A DNA stretch of 64,000 bases from UBA3789 sp963661295 (GTDB lineage: Bacteria > Bacillota_I > Bacilli_A > RF39 > UBA660): positions 1 to 64,000 of the forward strand of contig CAVLBI010000133.1 in assembly GCA_963661295.1 (NCBI GenBank). Direction: 5' to 3'. Position numbers and translations under genes: made by a program. Shown in pieces: positions 1 through 9,156 of this stretch; the first letter of the stretch is position 1; every line of letters begins with the position of its first letter. Under the pieces are notes generated by a model. That model saw only the letters and a program-made list of their open reading frames with translations. It made no database searches and was not told where the DNA came from.

Positions 1-19
1 TCTAGATAAGGGTGATTAA

Positions 20-547
20 ATGAATTTAAAACAAATAAATAATCAAATGAAAAGTTATATTAATGAAGCCTCATTTATAGGAAACAAATGTAGAAATAAA
101 TTAATAGAATTAGTAAACAAACATTTCCTAGTAAAAATACCAAAAGAAAACTTCCTAAATATAGATATCACAGTAAAAGAAAATGGAAATATAATTTATA
201 GAGATACAGAGTATAAAACAGAAGAAAAAGTAACAAATGAAAAAGAACTAGAAGAAAGATTTGCTAAGTTCAAAGAAGATGTAGAAGTACTTTTAAAAAA
301 GAAAGAAGTAAACTTTGAAACAAAAAGACAAAATAATGAAATAATCAATTTATTAGTAACCATATTAATAACGCTAGTAATAATATTAGTAATCTATTTC
401 TCAGTAAATGAATTATTAAGTGGAAATCTAACAGGATTCATCTGGTTAATTATAATGATTATTTATTATATAATACCTAGTCTTGGTACAAATCTAAGAA
501 ATAGATATAAACAAGCATATAGATTTATAAAAAGATTATTTAAATAG
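20..547 (+). CDS. Hypothetical two-TM membrane protein
   Basis: A 175-residue protein I do not recognise. The first ~105 residues are hydrophilic, Lys/Glu-rich and probably helical. Two hydrophobic segments follow (about residues 109-131 and 138-156), then a basic tail ending in KRLFK, so the long N-terminal part is probably cytoplasmic. The ATG at 20 has an AAGGGTGAT ribosome site just upstream. The next feature is the T-box leader, so the gene is probably not part of the thrS unit. Reality of the gene is fairly sure; function is unknown. Confidence 0.7.
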   Translation: MNLKQINNQMKSYINEASFIGNKCRNKLIELVNKHFLVKIPKENFLNIDITVKENGNIIYRDTEYKTEEKVTNEKELEERFAKFKEDVEVLLKKKEVNFETKRQNNEIINLLVTILITLVIILVIYFSVNELLSGNLTGFIWLIIMIIYYIIPSLGTNLRNRYKQAYRFIKRLFK

Positions 548-548
548 T

Positions 549-577
549 TTGAAAAAAATAAAAATAAGTGATATATT
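549..577 (+). promoter_or_regulatory. Probable sigma-A promoter of the T-box transcript
   Basis: TTGAAA at 549-554, a 17-base spacer and TATATT at 572-577 would start transcription near 584, just before the T-box leader. Confidence 0.5.
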
Positions 578-587
578 AAATAAGTAA

Positions 588-780
588 ATACATTGACAAA
601 GGACATGATAAGTTATCTAAGTCTAAAAGAGAGTTCATGGAAGGTGCGAATGAACAGACATTTAATTTATTACTACCTTTAGAGTAGAATTATGAAAAAT
701 AATTCCGGATTATTCCGTTATTAAAGTAAGTAAAACAAAGGATGGTACCGTGCATAAGCACTCCTGTACTATCCTTTTTT
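588..780 (+). promoter_or_regulatory. T-box leader (threonine), with intrinsic terminator
   Basis: This leader senses uncharged tRNA and controls read-through into the genes below. A Stem I-like distal arm with the AGAGAG motif (628-633) and a GGAAGGTGCGA loop is closed by GTCT/AGAC and TTCAT/ATGAA. The candidate specifier is ACT (672-674, followed by A) or the adjacent ACC (675-677); both are Thr codons. The T-box core GGATGGTACCGTG (740-752) is followed by the competing terminator: GGAT/ATCC, GTAC/GTAC and GTGC/GCAC pairings at 739-774, then a T run. thrS lies downstream, after one intervening gene. The exact specifier register is inferred. Confidence 0.85.
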
Positions 781-798
781 GTATTTAAAGGAGGAAAT

Positions 799-1404
799 AT
801 GAAAATAGAAGTATTACATCACGCATCAATAAAATTAACAGATGAAAAAACAATCTATATAGACCCATATAAGATAGATTTAAAAATACATGATGCAGAC
901 TATATCTTTATAACACACGATCACTATGATCACTATGACATAGAATCAATAAGAAATATAAGTAAAGATACAACTAAAATAATAGTTCCAAAAGTGTTAA
1001 AGGATGAACCAAACAGCCTAGTAGTAGAACCAAATAAACACTATAAAATAGATAACATATTATTTGATACAATAAGTTCCTATAACATTGGTAAGAGTTT
1101 TCATCCAAAAGAAAAAGGATATGTAGGCTACAATATTCTCTTAAAAGGAGTGTACTACTATATAATGGGTGATACAGATCGAACCGAGGAAGCTGATTCT
1201 GTAAAAACCGATATTTGCTTTGTACCAATAGGAGGTACTTACACGATGAATGTAACAGAAGCAACCAAATATATAAATGATTTAAAACCAGCAATTGCTA
1301 TTCCAATACACTATGGTATGATAACTGGAAGTCTTGATCTTGCAACAGAATTTAAAAATAGTGTAAATAAAGAAATAGATGTTGAAATAAAGATAAATAG
1401 TTAG
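799..1404 (+). CDS. Metallo-beta-lactamase-fold hydrolase (UlaG-like)
   Basis: This is a small MBL-fold protein of about 201 residues. The zinc motif is clear: a THDHYDHYD stretch near residues 39-47 (HxHxDH type), then GDTD near 123 and an IPIHYG histidine near the C terminus. These match UlaG/YtxL-type metal-dependent hydrolases; the substrate is unknown. The reading frame opens at 742, inside the T-box terminator, but the start is taken as ATG 799 because AAAGGAGGAAAT precedes it. It sits between the Thr T-box and thrS, 10 bases before the thrS start, so both should be induced by threonine starvation. That placement is unusual. Confidence 0.85.
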   Translation: MKIEVLHHASIKLTDEKTIYIDPYKIDLKIHDADYIFITHDHYDHYDIESIRNISKDTTKIIVPKVLKDEPNSLVVEPNKHYKIDNILFDTISSYNIGKSFHPKEKGYVGYNILLKGVYYYIMGDTDRTEEADSVKTDICFVPIGGTYTMNVTEATKYINDLKPAIAIPIHYGMITGSLDLATEFKNSVNKEIDVEIKINS

Positions 1405-1414
1405 GAGAGATAAT

Positions 1415-3187
1415 ATGATAAATTTTAAAGAAGATAAAGATTTAATGCCACTTAACCATTCATGTGCTCATGTAATGGCTCAAGCAGTAAAACACTTATA
1501 CCCAGAGGCTAAGTTTTGGGTAGGACCAGTAGTAGAAGAAGGCTTCTATTATGATATGGACCTAGGTGATAAAGTAATCACTGAAGAAGATATTGAAAAA
1601 ATATCAAAAGAAATGAAAAAAATAATCAAAGATGGAAAAAGAATTGTAAGACATGAATTAACTAGAGAAGAAGCTCTAGAAATGTTTAAAAATGATGAGT
1701 ACAAAATTGATTTAATTGAAAGAATGCCAGAAGATACATTAATTACTTGCTACACACAAGGAGACTACACTGACCTTTGCCGTGGACCACACGTTGAATC
1801 AGTAAAAGAATGTAAATATTTTAAATTATTAAAATTTAGTGGAGCATACTGGAAAGGTGACTCTAATAACAAAATGCTTCAAAGAATTTATGGAGTTTGC
1901 TTTAGAACGGAAGAAGACTTAGAAAAACATTTAGAAGAATTAGAAGAAGCAAAACAAAGAGATCATAGAAAAATAGGAAAAGACATGAAAATATTCATGT
2001 TAAGTGATTTAGTAGGACGTGGTCTACCTTTATGGTTACCAAATGGATATACATTATGGAGAACACTACAAAACTATATCACAGATAAAGAAGTAGCTCA
2101 TGGATATAAACATGTTCATACACCAGACCTTGGAAGTGTAGACTTATATAAGACATCAGGACACTGGGATCACTATAAAGATGATATGTTCCCAGCTATG
2201 GAATTAGACAATGAAGCATATGTACTTCGTCCAATGAACTGCCCACATCATATGGTAATATATGGAGCAGGTCTTCATTCATATCGTGACTTACCAATTA
2301 GAATTGCAGAAATTGCGAACGACTTTAGATATGAAGCGGCAGGAGCAGTAAAAGGAATTGAAAGAGCAAGAAACTTTACTCAAAATGACTCTCACATCTT
2401 CTGTACAAAAGGACAAATTGAAGATGAATTTAAAGGAGTTGTAGATTTAATCCTTGAAGTATATAAAGATTTTGGTATAGACGCAGATAACTGTGAATTC
2501 AGATTATCATTAAGAGATAAAGAATCAAAGACAAATAAATATTTTGATGATGATGAAATGTGGGATACTGCAGAAAATGCATTAAGAAATGTATTAAATG
2601 ATATTGGAATTAAATATTTTGAAGCAAAAGATGAAGCTGCATTCTATGGACCAAAGCTAGATATTTTAATACATCCAGCAGTAGGAAATTCAGTTGCCTT
2701 ATCAACAATTCAATTAGACTTCTTACTACCAAAGAGATTTGATTTAACATATATCGCTGAAGGTGGAGAAAAAGAAACACCAGTAGTAATTCACCGTGCA
2801 ATATTAGGATCCCTTGATAGATTTATTGCCTTCTTACTAGAAGAGACAAAAGGAATACTTCCAACATGGTTAGCTCCACTTCAAGTAAAAGTAATTCCAG
2901 TAAATAGTGAATATCAAAGTGATTATGCTGAAGAAGTTAATGCTTTCTTAAAAGAAAATAACATTAGAACTGAAACAGATACAAGAGATGAAAAATTAGG
3001 ATATCGCCTAAGAGAAGCACAAACAAGCAAAGTTCCATATACATTAATATTAGGAGATAACGAAAAAGAAAATAAACAAATAAGTTATAGATTATATGGA
3101 GAAAAAGAAACAACTACAGTATCATTTGGTGAATTCTTAAAAATAATTAATGAAGATATTGAAAGTAAAAAAAGAAGAGACAAATAA
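1415..3187 (+). CDS. thrS: Threonyl-tRNA synthetase, lacking the TGS domain
   Basis: A class II synthetase that charges tRNA-Thr in the cytosol. It has 590 residues against about 640 for the usual form. The protein begins almost directly at the editing domain (HSCAH, residues 15-19; CYTQGDYTDLCRGPH later), so the ~60-residue N-terminal TGS domain is absent. No in-frame coding sequence upstream could supply it, because the previous gene ends 10 bases earlier. The catalytic core is intact: the MNCPHHM zinc Cys, and class II motif 2 with RYEAAGA and FTQNDSH. A C-terminal anticodon-binding domain follows. GGAGAG precedes the ATG. Expression should be controlled by the T-box at 588-780. Confidence 0.97.
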   Translation: MINFKEDKDLMPLNHSCAHVMAQAVKHLYPEAKFWVGPVVEEGFYYDMDLGDKVITEEDIEKISKEMKKIIKDGKRIVRHELTREEALEMFKNDEYKIDLIERMPEDTLITCYTQGDYTDLCRGPHVESVKECKYFKLLKFSGAYWKGDSNNKMLQRIYGVCFRTEEDLEKHLEELEEAKQRDHRKIGKDMKIFMLSDLVGRGLPLWLPNGYTLWRTLQNYITDKEVAHGYKHVHTPDLGSVDLYKTSGHWDHYKDDMFPAMELDNEAYVLRPMNCPHHMVIYGAGLHSYRDLPIRIAEIANDFRYEAAGAVKGIERARNFTQNDSHIFCTKGQIEDEFKGVVDLILEVYKDFGIDADNCEFRLSLRDKESKTNKYFDDDEMWDTAENALRNVLNDIGIKYFEAKDEAAFYGPKLDILIHPAVGNSVALSTIQLDFLLPKRFDLTYIAEGGEKETPVVIHRAILGSLDRFIAFLLEETKGILPTWLAPLQVKVIPVNSEYQSDYAEEVNAFLKENNIRTETDTRDEKLGYRLREAQTSKVPYTLILGDNEKENKQISYRLYGEKETTTVSFGEFLKIINEDIESKKRRDK

Positions 3188-3190
3188 TAA

Positions 3191-3228
3191 AAGAAAAGGG
3201 TAATAGCTAAAACTACTATCCTTTTCTT
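3191..3228 (+). terminator. Terminator after thrS
   Basis: A stem of AAGAAAAGG-type sequence pairs with CCTTTTCTT, extended inside by ATAG/CTAT pairing, directly after the thrS stop. Confidence 0.7.
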
Positions 3229-3277
3229 GACTAAAATTTAAAATTAACCTAGTATAAAAAATATAAGACGTGATTCT

Positions 3278-3835
3278 ATGAAGACAAAAAAAGACTTTAA
3301 AAAAGAATATGAAAATCACGAAATAGAAAGCAAATTATTAAAACAAATAAATTCAAAAGAAGATTTAGAAGTAATTTTTGAACTAGAAAAGGATGAGCTT
3401 GCCGATTGTAAAAACGTATGCAGTAAAGAAAAAAGAGCCAATTATATTCAATCCTTACTCTCAAAGATAGAAAATATATTTTCATTTTTCACAGGCTTTT
3501 ATAACGAAGATGGAATATATGCAGAAGACAATGAAATATTAAATGACTATATAAAAACATTAAAGACTCAAGAGACTTTCTTCGAATTATTAAGAACTTC
3601 AGTAACAGAAGACAATTACAAAGAAATAGCTAAATTGGTTGACTATTCAGTTAAATGTTTTAATTATATAATTGATTATTATGATGGAATAAGAGAACAA
3701 CTTGACTATTACTATCAAGGAATAACTTATATAGGTGTAAATGAAGATACAAGAGATGCCTATACTGAGTTTATGACATCAGAAATACATAGAATAGTAA
3801 GTACAAAAAACCTAGAAAAAGTAAAAAGATTATGA
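3278..3835 (+). CDS. Hypothetical soluble protein
   Basis: A 185-residue protein I do not recognise. It is charged, lacks a signal peptide or membrane segment, and looks mainly helical (N-terminal Lys/Glu-rich, then a Tyr/Asp-rich stretch around 125-150). The ribosome site before the ATG is weak (GACGTGATT). It lies between the thrS terminator and the dnaG promoter, whose -10 element overlaps its stop, so it is probably a single-gene unit. Confidence 0.65.
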   Translation: MKTKKDFKKEYENHEIESKLLKQINSKEDLEVIFELEKDELADCKNVCSKEKRANYIQSLLSKIENIFSFFTGFYNEDGIYAEDNEILNDYIKTLKTQETFFELLRTSVTEDNYKEIAKLVDYSVKCFNYIIDYYDGIREQLDYYYQGITYIGVNEDTRDAYTEFMTSEIHRIVSTKNLEKVKRL

Positions 3836-3841
3836 TATAAT
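3836..3841 (+). promoter_or_regulatory. Probable -10 element of the dnaG-rpoD-trmK unit
   Basis: TATAAT at 3836-3841 overlaps the end of the previous gene and lies 32 bases before the chosen dnaG start. No good -35 was seen. Confidence 0.45.
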
Positions 3842-3872
3842 TAAACGTGTTTGTTATATGGGTGGTGATGTT

Positions 3873-5597
3873 ATGAATAATGATCTTGCGAATACTATTC
3901 GTAGTAGAGTAGATATTGTAGATATTATTGGAGAACGTATACCATTAACTGCCCGAGGAAAAAACTTTTTTGGAGTCTGTCCATTTCATGATGACTCAAA
4001 CCCATCATTATCTGTATCAAGAGAAAAACAAATATATACATGCTTTTCTTGTCATGCAACAGGTAATGTTTTTACTTTTTTAATGAACTATGAACATATC
4101 GATTTTAGAGAAGCCTTAAAATATTTAGGTGATAGAGTAGGAATAGACACAGGAAATATTCATATTAAACAAAAAACAAATAAATTCGATAAATTATATG
4201 CAGCATACAACTTATCATTAAAATATTTTCAAAATAATTTAAATAGTACTTATGGAAAAGAAGCAAAAAAATATTTATTAAATAGAAAAATAGATGAAAA
4301 TATAATAAAAGAATTTGAAATAGGTTTATCCCTTGATACAAGAAATGATTTAACTAAGTTACTTACAAGTAAAGAATATGACTTAGTAACGTTAAATAGA
4401 ATAGGTTTATCAAGTGATGATCATGATATATATAATGATAGAATTATGTTTCCACTTTATGATGTATCTGGAAAATGTGTAGGATTTAGTGGTAGAATTT
4501 ATAAAGACAATGGTCAAAATAAATATTTAAATACCAAAGAAACAGATATTTTTAAAAAAGGTGAAATATTATATCATTACCATATAGCCAAAGAAGAATG
4601 CCGTCTAAAAAAATCTGTAATAGTAATGGAAGGATTTATGGACGTCATAAGAGCAAGTTCAATTGGTATAAAAAACACAGTCGCACTAATGGGAACAGCC
4701 CTAACAAAAGAACAAATAAACCTTATTAAAAGACTATCTAATAATATAATACTATGTCTTGACGGAGATAATCCTGGTCAACATGCAACTCTAAATATTG
4801 GAGAAATGTTATTAGATAAAGGAATAGAAGTAAAAGTTATTAAACTTCCTAATCCAGATGATCCTGACACATTTATATTAAATAATGGTAGTGAAAGATT
4901 TATTAATCTTATAGAATCAGCTCAAAACTTCTCTGATTATAAAATGAACAGTCTAAAAGAACATGTTAATTTTAAAAGTGATGAAGAAAAGGCAGATTAC
5001 ATTAATAAAGTTATTGAAGAAACAGCAAAATTAGAAGACCCAATTAGAAGAGAAGTTATATTAAAAAGACTTGCAAAAGAGTTTGATATAGGGTATAATA
5101 CACTGGAAATGCGTATAAATAGTCTTTTGAAGAGTGAACCAAAAGTAAAAGAAGTATTTATACCGAAAAAGACTATAGAAAAAAAGGATAAGTATGTAAA
5201 AGCTTATGAACAAATAATATATTTCATGCTTAATAATGATTGGGTAATAACACGGGTAGAGAAAGAAAGAATAATTTTTCCTACTGAAGTAATGCGAACT
5301 ACTTGCAGTGAGATAATATATTATTATAAAAAGTATGGGAATATAAATGTTGCAGACTTTTACACTTATATTCAAGATAAAGAAGACATTCTAAAATTCT
5401 TAAATAATATTTTAGCTGGCAATTATCTAGAAAACACTACAGTTGAGGAGTTAGTTCTATATTTCAATGTCACAAGAGAATACATTGAACGTCAAGAAAT
5501 AAGAAGACTCACAAATTTAATGAAAAAAGAAGTGGACCCACTAGAACAAGCCAAAATATCAGAAAAGATTAGAAAGTTAAGGTTAGGAGATAGTTAG
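3873..5597 (+). CDS. dnaG: DNA primase
   Basis: Makes RNA primers at the replication fork, working with the replicative helicase. The N-terminal CHC2 zinc domain is visible with C36, H39, C57 and C60 (CPFHDD ... CFSCHATG). A primase core and Toprim domain follow, with VMEGFMDVI and the CLDGDNPGQ acidic motif. The C-terminal helicase-interaction region is diverged. ATG 3873 is preferred over ATG 3858 because GGTGGTGAT lies at 3861-3869, which would be inside the longer version. Length is about 574 residues, slightly short. rpoD starts 3 bases after the stop: the classical macromolecular synthesis operon without rpsU. Confidence 0.96.
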   Translation: MNNDLANTIRSRVDIVDIIGERIPLTARGKNFFGVCPFHDDSNPSLSVSREKQIYTCFSCHATGNVFTFLMNYEHIDFREALKYLGDRVGIDTGNIHIKQKTNKFDKLYAAYNLSLKYFQNNLNSTYGKEAKKYLLNRKIDENIIKEFEIGLSLDTRNDLTKLLTSKEYDLVTLNRIGLSSDDHDIYNDRIMFPLYDVSGKCVGFSGRIYKDNGQNKYLNTKETDIFKKGEILYHYHIAKEECRLKKSVIVMEGFMDVIRASSIGIKNTVALMGTALTKEQINLIKRLSNNIILCLDGDNPGQHATLNIGEMLLDKGIEVKVIKLPNPDDPDTFILNNGSERFINLIESAQNFSDYKMNSLKEHVNFKSDEEKADYINKVIEETAKLEDPIRREVILKRLAKEFDIGYNTLEMRINSLLKSEPKVKEVFIPKKTIEKKDKYVKAYEQIIYFMLNNDWVITRVEKERIIFPTEVMRTTCSEIIYYYKKYGNINVADFYTYIQDKEDILKFLNNILAGNYLENTTVEELVLYFNVTREYIERQEIRRLTNLMKKEVDPLEQAKISEKIRKLRLGDS

Positions 5598-5600
5598 AGT

Positions 5601-6692
5601 ATGGTTGGAGAAATAAAAACATTAGAAGAAAGAAAAGAAAAGTTAATTGCTCTTGGTAAAAAGCAAGGATATGTAACATATGAACAATTAGCAGATCAAT
5701 TAAAAGGTCTTGAAGTTGATAGTGACTCATTAGATGAGTTATATAATGCTTTAGTAGAAGCAAACATCGAAATTGTATCAGAAGATGGTAGTGATGATGT
5801 ATCTGGTGAAGAAATAACACAAGACATGTCAGTTGAAAACTTAACTTTATCAAAAGATGTAAAAATAAATGATCCAGTTAGAATGTACTTAAAAGAAATT
5901 GGACGTATTAACTTACTTACATCTGATGAAGAGTTTGAATATGCTCAAAGAGCAGTTGAAGGTGATGAAGAAGCAAAGAAAATTCTTGCTGAATCAAACT
6001 TACGTCTAGTTGTTAGTATCGCAAAAAGATATGTTGGACGTGGAATGTTATTCTTAGATTTAATCCAAGAAGGAAACATCGGTTTAATGAAAGCTGTAGA
6101 AAAGTTTGACCCAACAAAAGGTTACAAATTTTCAACTTATGCAACATGGTGGATAAGACAAGCAATTACTCGTGCTATTGCTGACCAAGCAAGAACAATA
6201 CGTGTACCAGTTCATATGGTAGAAACAATCAATAAACTAGCAAGAGTACAACGTCAATTAACACAAGAGTTAAATAGAGAGCCAACTGATGAAGAAATAG
6301 CAAAGAAACTTGGAATTACAATTGAAAAAGTAAGAGAAGTATATAAAATTAGTCAAGACCCAGTATCATTAGAAACACCAATAGGTGAAGAAGATGATTC
6401 ACATTTAGGAGACTTCATAAGAGATGAAAAGACTATGGGTCCAGAAGAATATGCAACAATTGAAATGTTAAAAGAAGAATTAAGAAATGTTTTATCAACA
6501 TTAACTGAAAGAGAAGAAAAAGTATTAAGATTACGTTTTGGTCTTGATGATGGACAATGTAGAACTCTTGAAGAAGTAGGACAAATATTTGGAGTTACAA
6601 GAGAAAGAATTCGTCAAATAGAAGCCAAAGCATTAAGAAAATTAAGACATCCATCACGTTCTCGTAAACTTAAGGATTTCCTAACAGACTAA
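5601..6692 (+). CDS. rpoD: RNA polymerase primary sigma factor (SigA)
   Basis: The housekeeping sigma-70 factor, 363 residues. A short region 1.1-like N-terminal part is followed by an acidic linker (SEDGSDD). Region 1.2 begins at DPVRMYLKEIG. Region 2 contains the conserved FDPTKGYKFSTYATWWIR stretch (-10 recognition). Region 3 follows, then region 4 with VTRERIRQIEAKALRKLR (-35 recognition helix). The ribosome site TTAGGAGA lies inside the end of dnaG. The stop TAA overlaps the trmK start by one base. This factor should read the TTGACA/TATAAT-like promoters seen through the window. Confidence 0.98.
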   Translation: MVGEIKTLEERKEKLIALGKKQGYVTYEQLADQLKGLEVDSDSLDELYNALVEANIEIVSEDGSDDVSGEEITQDMSVENLTLSKDVKINDPVRMYLKEIGRINLLTSDEEFEYAQRAVEGDEEAKKILAESNLRLVVSIAKRYVGRGMLFLDLIQEGNIGLMKAVEKFDPTKGYKFSTYATWWIRQAITRAIADQARTIRVPVHMVETINKLARVQRQLTQELNREPTDEEIAKKLGITIEKVREVYKISQDPVSLETPIGEEDDSHLGDFIRDEKTMGPEEYATIEMLKEELRNVLSTLTEREEKVLRLRFGLDDGQCRTLEEVGQIFGVTRERIRQIEAKALRKLRHPSRSRKLKDFLTD

Positions 6693-7360
6693 TGAAAATT
6701 AATGCAAGACTTAAAAAAATAGGAGATTTAGTAGAAGCTAACTCCTTTTGTTTGGATGTTGGTTGCGATCACGCCTTATTAGATATCTATCTTATTCATA
6801 GGGATAAAAACATAAAAACAATTGCCAGTGATATCGCAAGAGGACCTCTAGACCAAGCAAAAAAGAATATAAAAAGAGAACATTTAGAAGATGTCATCGA
6901 AACAAGACTAGGACCAGGACTTAGTACATACACGCAAGAAGTAAATACAATTATTATTTCTGGAATGGGCGGAAGAAATATAATTGGAATATGTAAAGAT
7001 AATTTAAACATATTAAAAAAAATAAACACGCTTATAATAAGCCCAAACAATTATCAAGAAGATGTCAAAAAATACTTATGTAAACACGGTTTTTATATTT
7101 CTAATGAAGAATTTGTAAAAGATAAGAAATTTATTTATCAAATAATTATCCTAAAAAGAGGAAAAAAGAAATATACAAAAAAAGAATATTTCTTTGGACC
7201 AATCTTCTTAGAAAAAAAAGGACCATTGTTTAGAGAATACTTTGATAGGGAGTTAAAAACACGCGAAATATTGATTAGTATGCTTCCTAATAATTTTAGA
7301 TTAAAAAAATATAAATTAAAAAAAGAAATCAAAATGATTAAAAATGAAATAGAAGACTAG
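6692..7360 (+). CDS. trmK: tRNA (adenine22-N1)-methyltransferase
   Basis: A SAM-dependent Rossmann methyltransferase of the TrmK (YqfN) family, which modifies A22 of tRNAs. The SAM motif is DVGCDHALLDIYL near residue 23, followed by ASDIARGPL and the family signature IISGMGGRNI. The C-terminal ~60 residues are Lys-rich and helical, as in TrmK coiled-coil tails. The ATG overlaps the rpoD stop by one base, and the rpoD-trmK order is the normal one in Bacilli. A terminator overlaps the stop codon. Confidence 0.93.
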   Translation: MKINARLKKIGDLVEANSFCLDVGCDHALLDIYLIHRDKNIKTIASDIARGPLDQAKKNIKREHLEDVIETRLGPGLSTYTQEVNTIIISGMGGRNIIGICKDNLNILKKINTLIISPNNYQEDVKKYLCKHGFYISNEEFVKDKKFIYQIIILKRGKKKYTKKEYFFGPIFLEKKGPLFREYFDRELKTREILISMLPNNFRLKKYKLKKEIKMIKNEIED

Positions 7361-7377
7361 AAATTAGTCTTTTTTTG
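7353..7377 (+). terminator. Terminator after trmK
   Basis: AGACTA, a GAAA loop, TTAGTCT and seven Ts. The stem includes the trmK stop codon. Confidence 0.85.
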
Positions 7378-7405
7378 TTTTATAATTAGTTTACTGAGGT
7401 GTAAG

Positions 7406-8737
7406 ATGAAAAGAATAGTAGTACTAATATTAAGTATCTTTACTTTATTTACATTTACAAATGTATATGCTAAAGATACAGTATATTCATTAAATAAATA
7501 TAGTAAAGAAACATTTAAAAATATAGAAAAAAGTTATAATTCAAAAAATGAAATAGATGGTTATATAATAGCTGGATCTTATGAAACAAAAGAAGAAAGC
7601 AAAGACGAAGAATTAAGTGAAAAAGTAATCATAGTAAAATATGATAAAACAGGTAATGTATTATGGACATACACAGATGATAGAGCAAAAGAAGAGTCAT
7701 CAAATACATTAGGCTATACATATGATGAAGATGGTAAAATTAATGGTTACTTTTATACAAGCACAAAAACAACAGAAGACAATAAAAGAAATGTCATAGT
7801 AAAATTAAATTTAAAAGGAAAATTAGTAGAAGAAAAAACATCTTCATTAGAAGAAGACAAAGAAATAATAAAGTTAGTTCCATCATTTAATAATGAGAAA
7901 AAATGTGATGGATATATTGGGATTGCAAATAGTGAAGAACAAGCATCAATTATAAAATATGATAAAGACTTTAACTTACTATGGGTCAAAGATTATGAAG
8001 AAAATGCTAACTACAAAGATATAGAAATTATAAATACTAACGGTGAAGAGTCTGGCCTTATTGCATTAGTAGAACTAAAAACAGAAGACAAACAATTAAA
8101 ACTTATAAAAAATGATTTAGAAGGAAATGTTGAAAAGACAATAAAAGAAGACTTTGAGGAAACTGATAATCCAAGATTAGAAAAATCAGACAATGGCTTT
8201 ATGGTGTATGGCTATACAAGTCAATTAAAATTAAGTAATAACAAAACGACAAGTTATTATCTAGTTACCTTCAATGAAGATGGCGAAGAAACAAATGAAA
8301 CAGTAGGTAATACTCCAATAAATCTTGAAAAAACACTAAAACTAGTTCCGATAATAAAAGAAAATAAATTGGAAAAATACTTATTACTATATACAAATGA
8401 TCTTGACTCAAGCATAGAAGTTGTAGAAATTAATAATCAAGGAGTAGAAACAAAGAAAATAAAAAAGATTAATAATGACTACTATAATATATTAAACTTT
8501 GCCTCAGAAGGTGAAACATTATATATTATTGGTCAAATAAAATGTCCAGAAGAAGATAATTGTGATTATAATGATAATTCATTATTAATAATAAGCGATG
8601 AAGATAAAGTTATAGAAGTAAAAGAAAGTGATAATACAAGTATCATAATCGCATCATCTATCTTTATAGGACTAGTAGTAATTCTAGTAATCTTAAAAAA
8701 ATCCAAGAAAAAAAGTAACAAGAAAAGAAGCAATTAA
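7406..8737 (+). CDS. Exported, membrane-anchored repeat protein (beta-propeller-like)
   Basis: A 443-residue protein with an N-terminal signal peptide ending near NVYA-KD. A long extracellular part contains repeated units of the form KYDKTGNVLW / KYDKDFNLLW / KNDLEGNV, each ending in an aromatic strand. One transmembrane anchor (about residues 411-431) leads to a Lys-rich tail. The repeats resemble the blades of bacterial propeller-type surface proteins, but the ligand is unknown. The ATG follows GAGGTGTAAG. It converges on the membrane gene at 8734; the two stops overlap and share a palindromic terminator. Confidence 0.7.
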   Translation: MKRIVVLILSIFTLFTFTNVYAKDTVYSLNKYSKETFKNIEKSYNSKNEIDGYIIAGSYETKEESKDEELSEKVIIVKYDKTGNVLWTYTDDRAKEESSNTLGYTYDEDGKINGYFYTSTKTTEDNKRNVIVKLNLKGKLVEEKTSSLEEDKEIIKLVPSFNNEKKCDGYIGIANSEEQASIIKYDKDFNLLWVKDYEENANYKDIEIINTNGEESGLIALVELKTEDKQLKLIKNDLEGNVEKTIKEDFEETDNPRLEKSDNGFMVYGYTSQLKLSNNKTTSYYLVTFNEDGEETNETVGNTPINLEKTLKLVPIIKENKLEKYLLLYTNDLDSSIEVVEINNQGVETKKIKKINNDYYNILNFASEGETLYIIGQIKCPEEDNCDYNDNSLLIISDEDKVIEVKESDNTSIIIASSIFIGLVVILVILKKSKKKSNKKRSN

Positions 8738-8748
8738 TTGCTTCTTTT
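8723..8748. terminator. Bidirectional terminator shared by two convergent genes
   Basis: A perfect 26-base palindrome, AAAAGAAGCAATT followed by its complement, with A and T runs on the two sides. It includes the stops of both flanking genes. Confidence 0.85.
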
Positions 8749-9084
8749 TATATGCTTAGAAAAAATAGCTCCAAGACAACAACTACAAAATATAATTAAA
8801 TAATAAATTATAAGTCTAAGACTAATTGTATTAAATAGTAAACTACATATAAAAAATGGAATAATAAACATAAGTGAATATCTAGAACCAGTAACATAAC
8901 CTTTAGTCTTATAACTTTCACCAACTATAAAACTACATACAAATAAACTAATAATTAAAGAAAATAACTTAAAAAAATTAAATATTTGTAAATTTATAAT
9001 ATCAAAATAATAAAAAACACTAAAAATACTAACAAATAAAACTAAAGATATAATATTAATTAAATATAATTTTAAATATTTCAT
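8734..9084 (-). CDS. Small integral membrane protein (TIGR04086/YrzE-like)
   Basis: A 116-residue very hydrophobic protein with four probable membrane helices and a conserved-looking GYVTGSRYS turn between helices 2 and 3. This layout matches the TIGR04086 (YrzE) family of unknown function; the match is by pattern only. ATG 9084 is preferred to the upstream GTG because GAGGTG lies just before it. The gene converges on the anchored repeat protein to its left. Confidence 0.65.
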   Translation of the reverse strand: MKYLKLYLINIISLVLFVSIFSVFYYFDIINLQIFNFFKLFSLIISLFVCSFIVGESYKTKGYVTGSRYSLMFIIPFFICSLLFNTISLRLIIYYLIIFCSCCLGAIFSKHIKRSN

Positions 9085-9156
9085 AAACACCTCAATAAAT
9101 AAATATGTAAAGTATAAAACAAATATTCTTGGTTATTATAATATTGGGTGAGTAAA

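Noticed and set aside
742..798. Upstream extension of the MBL-fold gene (in-frame ATG at 742)
   Set aside because: It lies inside the T-box antiterminator/terminator; ATG 799 has AAAGGAGG and gives the normal N terminus.
974..1294. Long minus-strand frames inside genes (also at 2610, 5061, 9479, 29305 and others)
   Set aside because: They are antisense to well-supported genes, have no ribosome sites, and their composition is what reverse-strand translation of AT-rich coding DNA yields.
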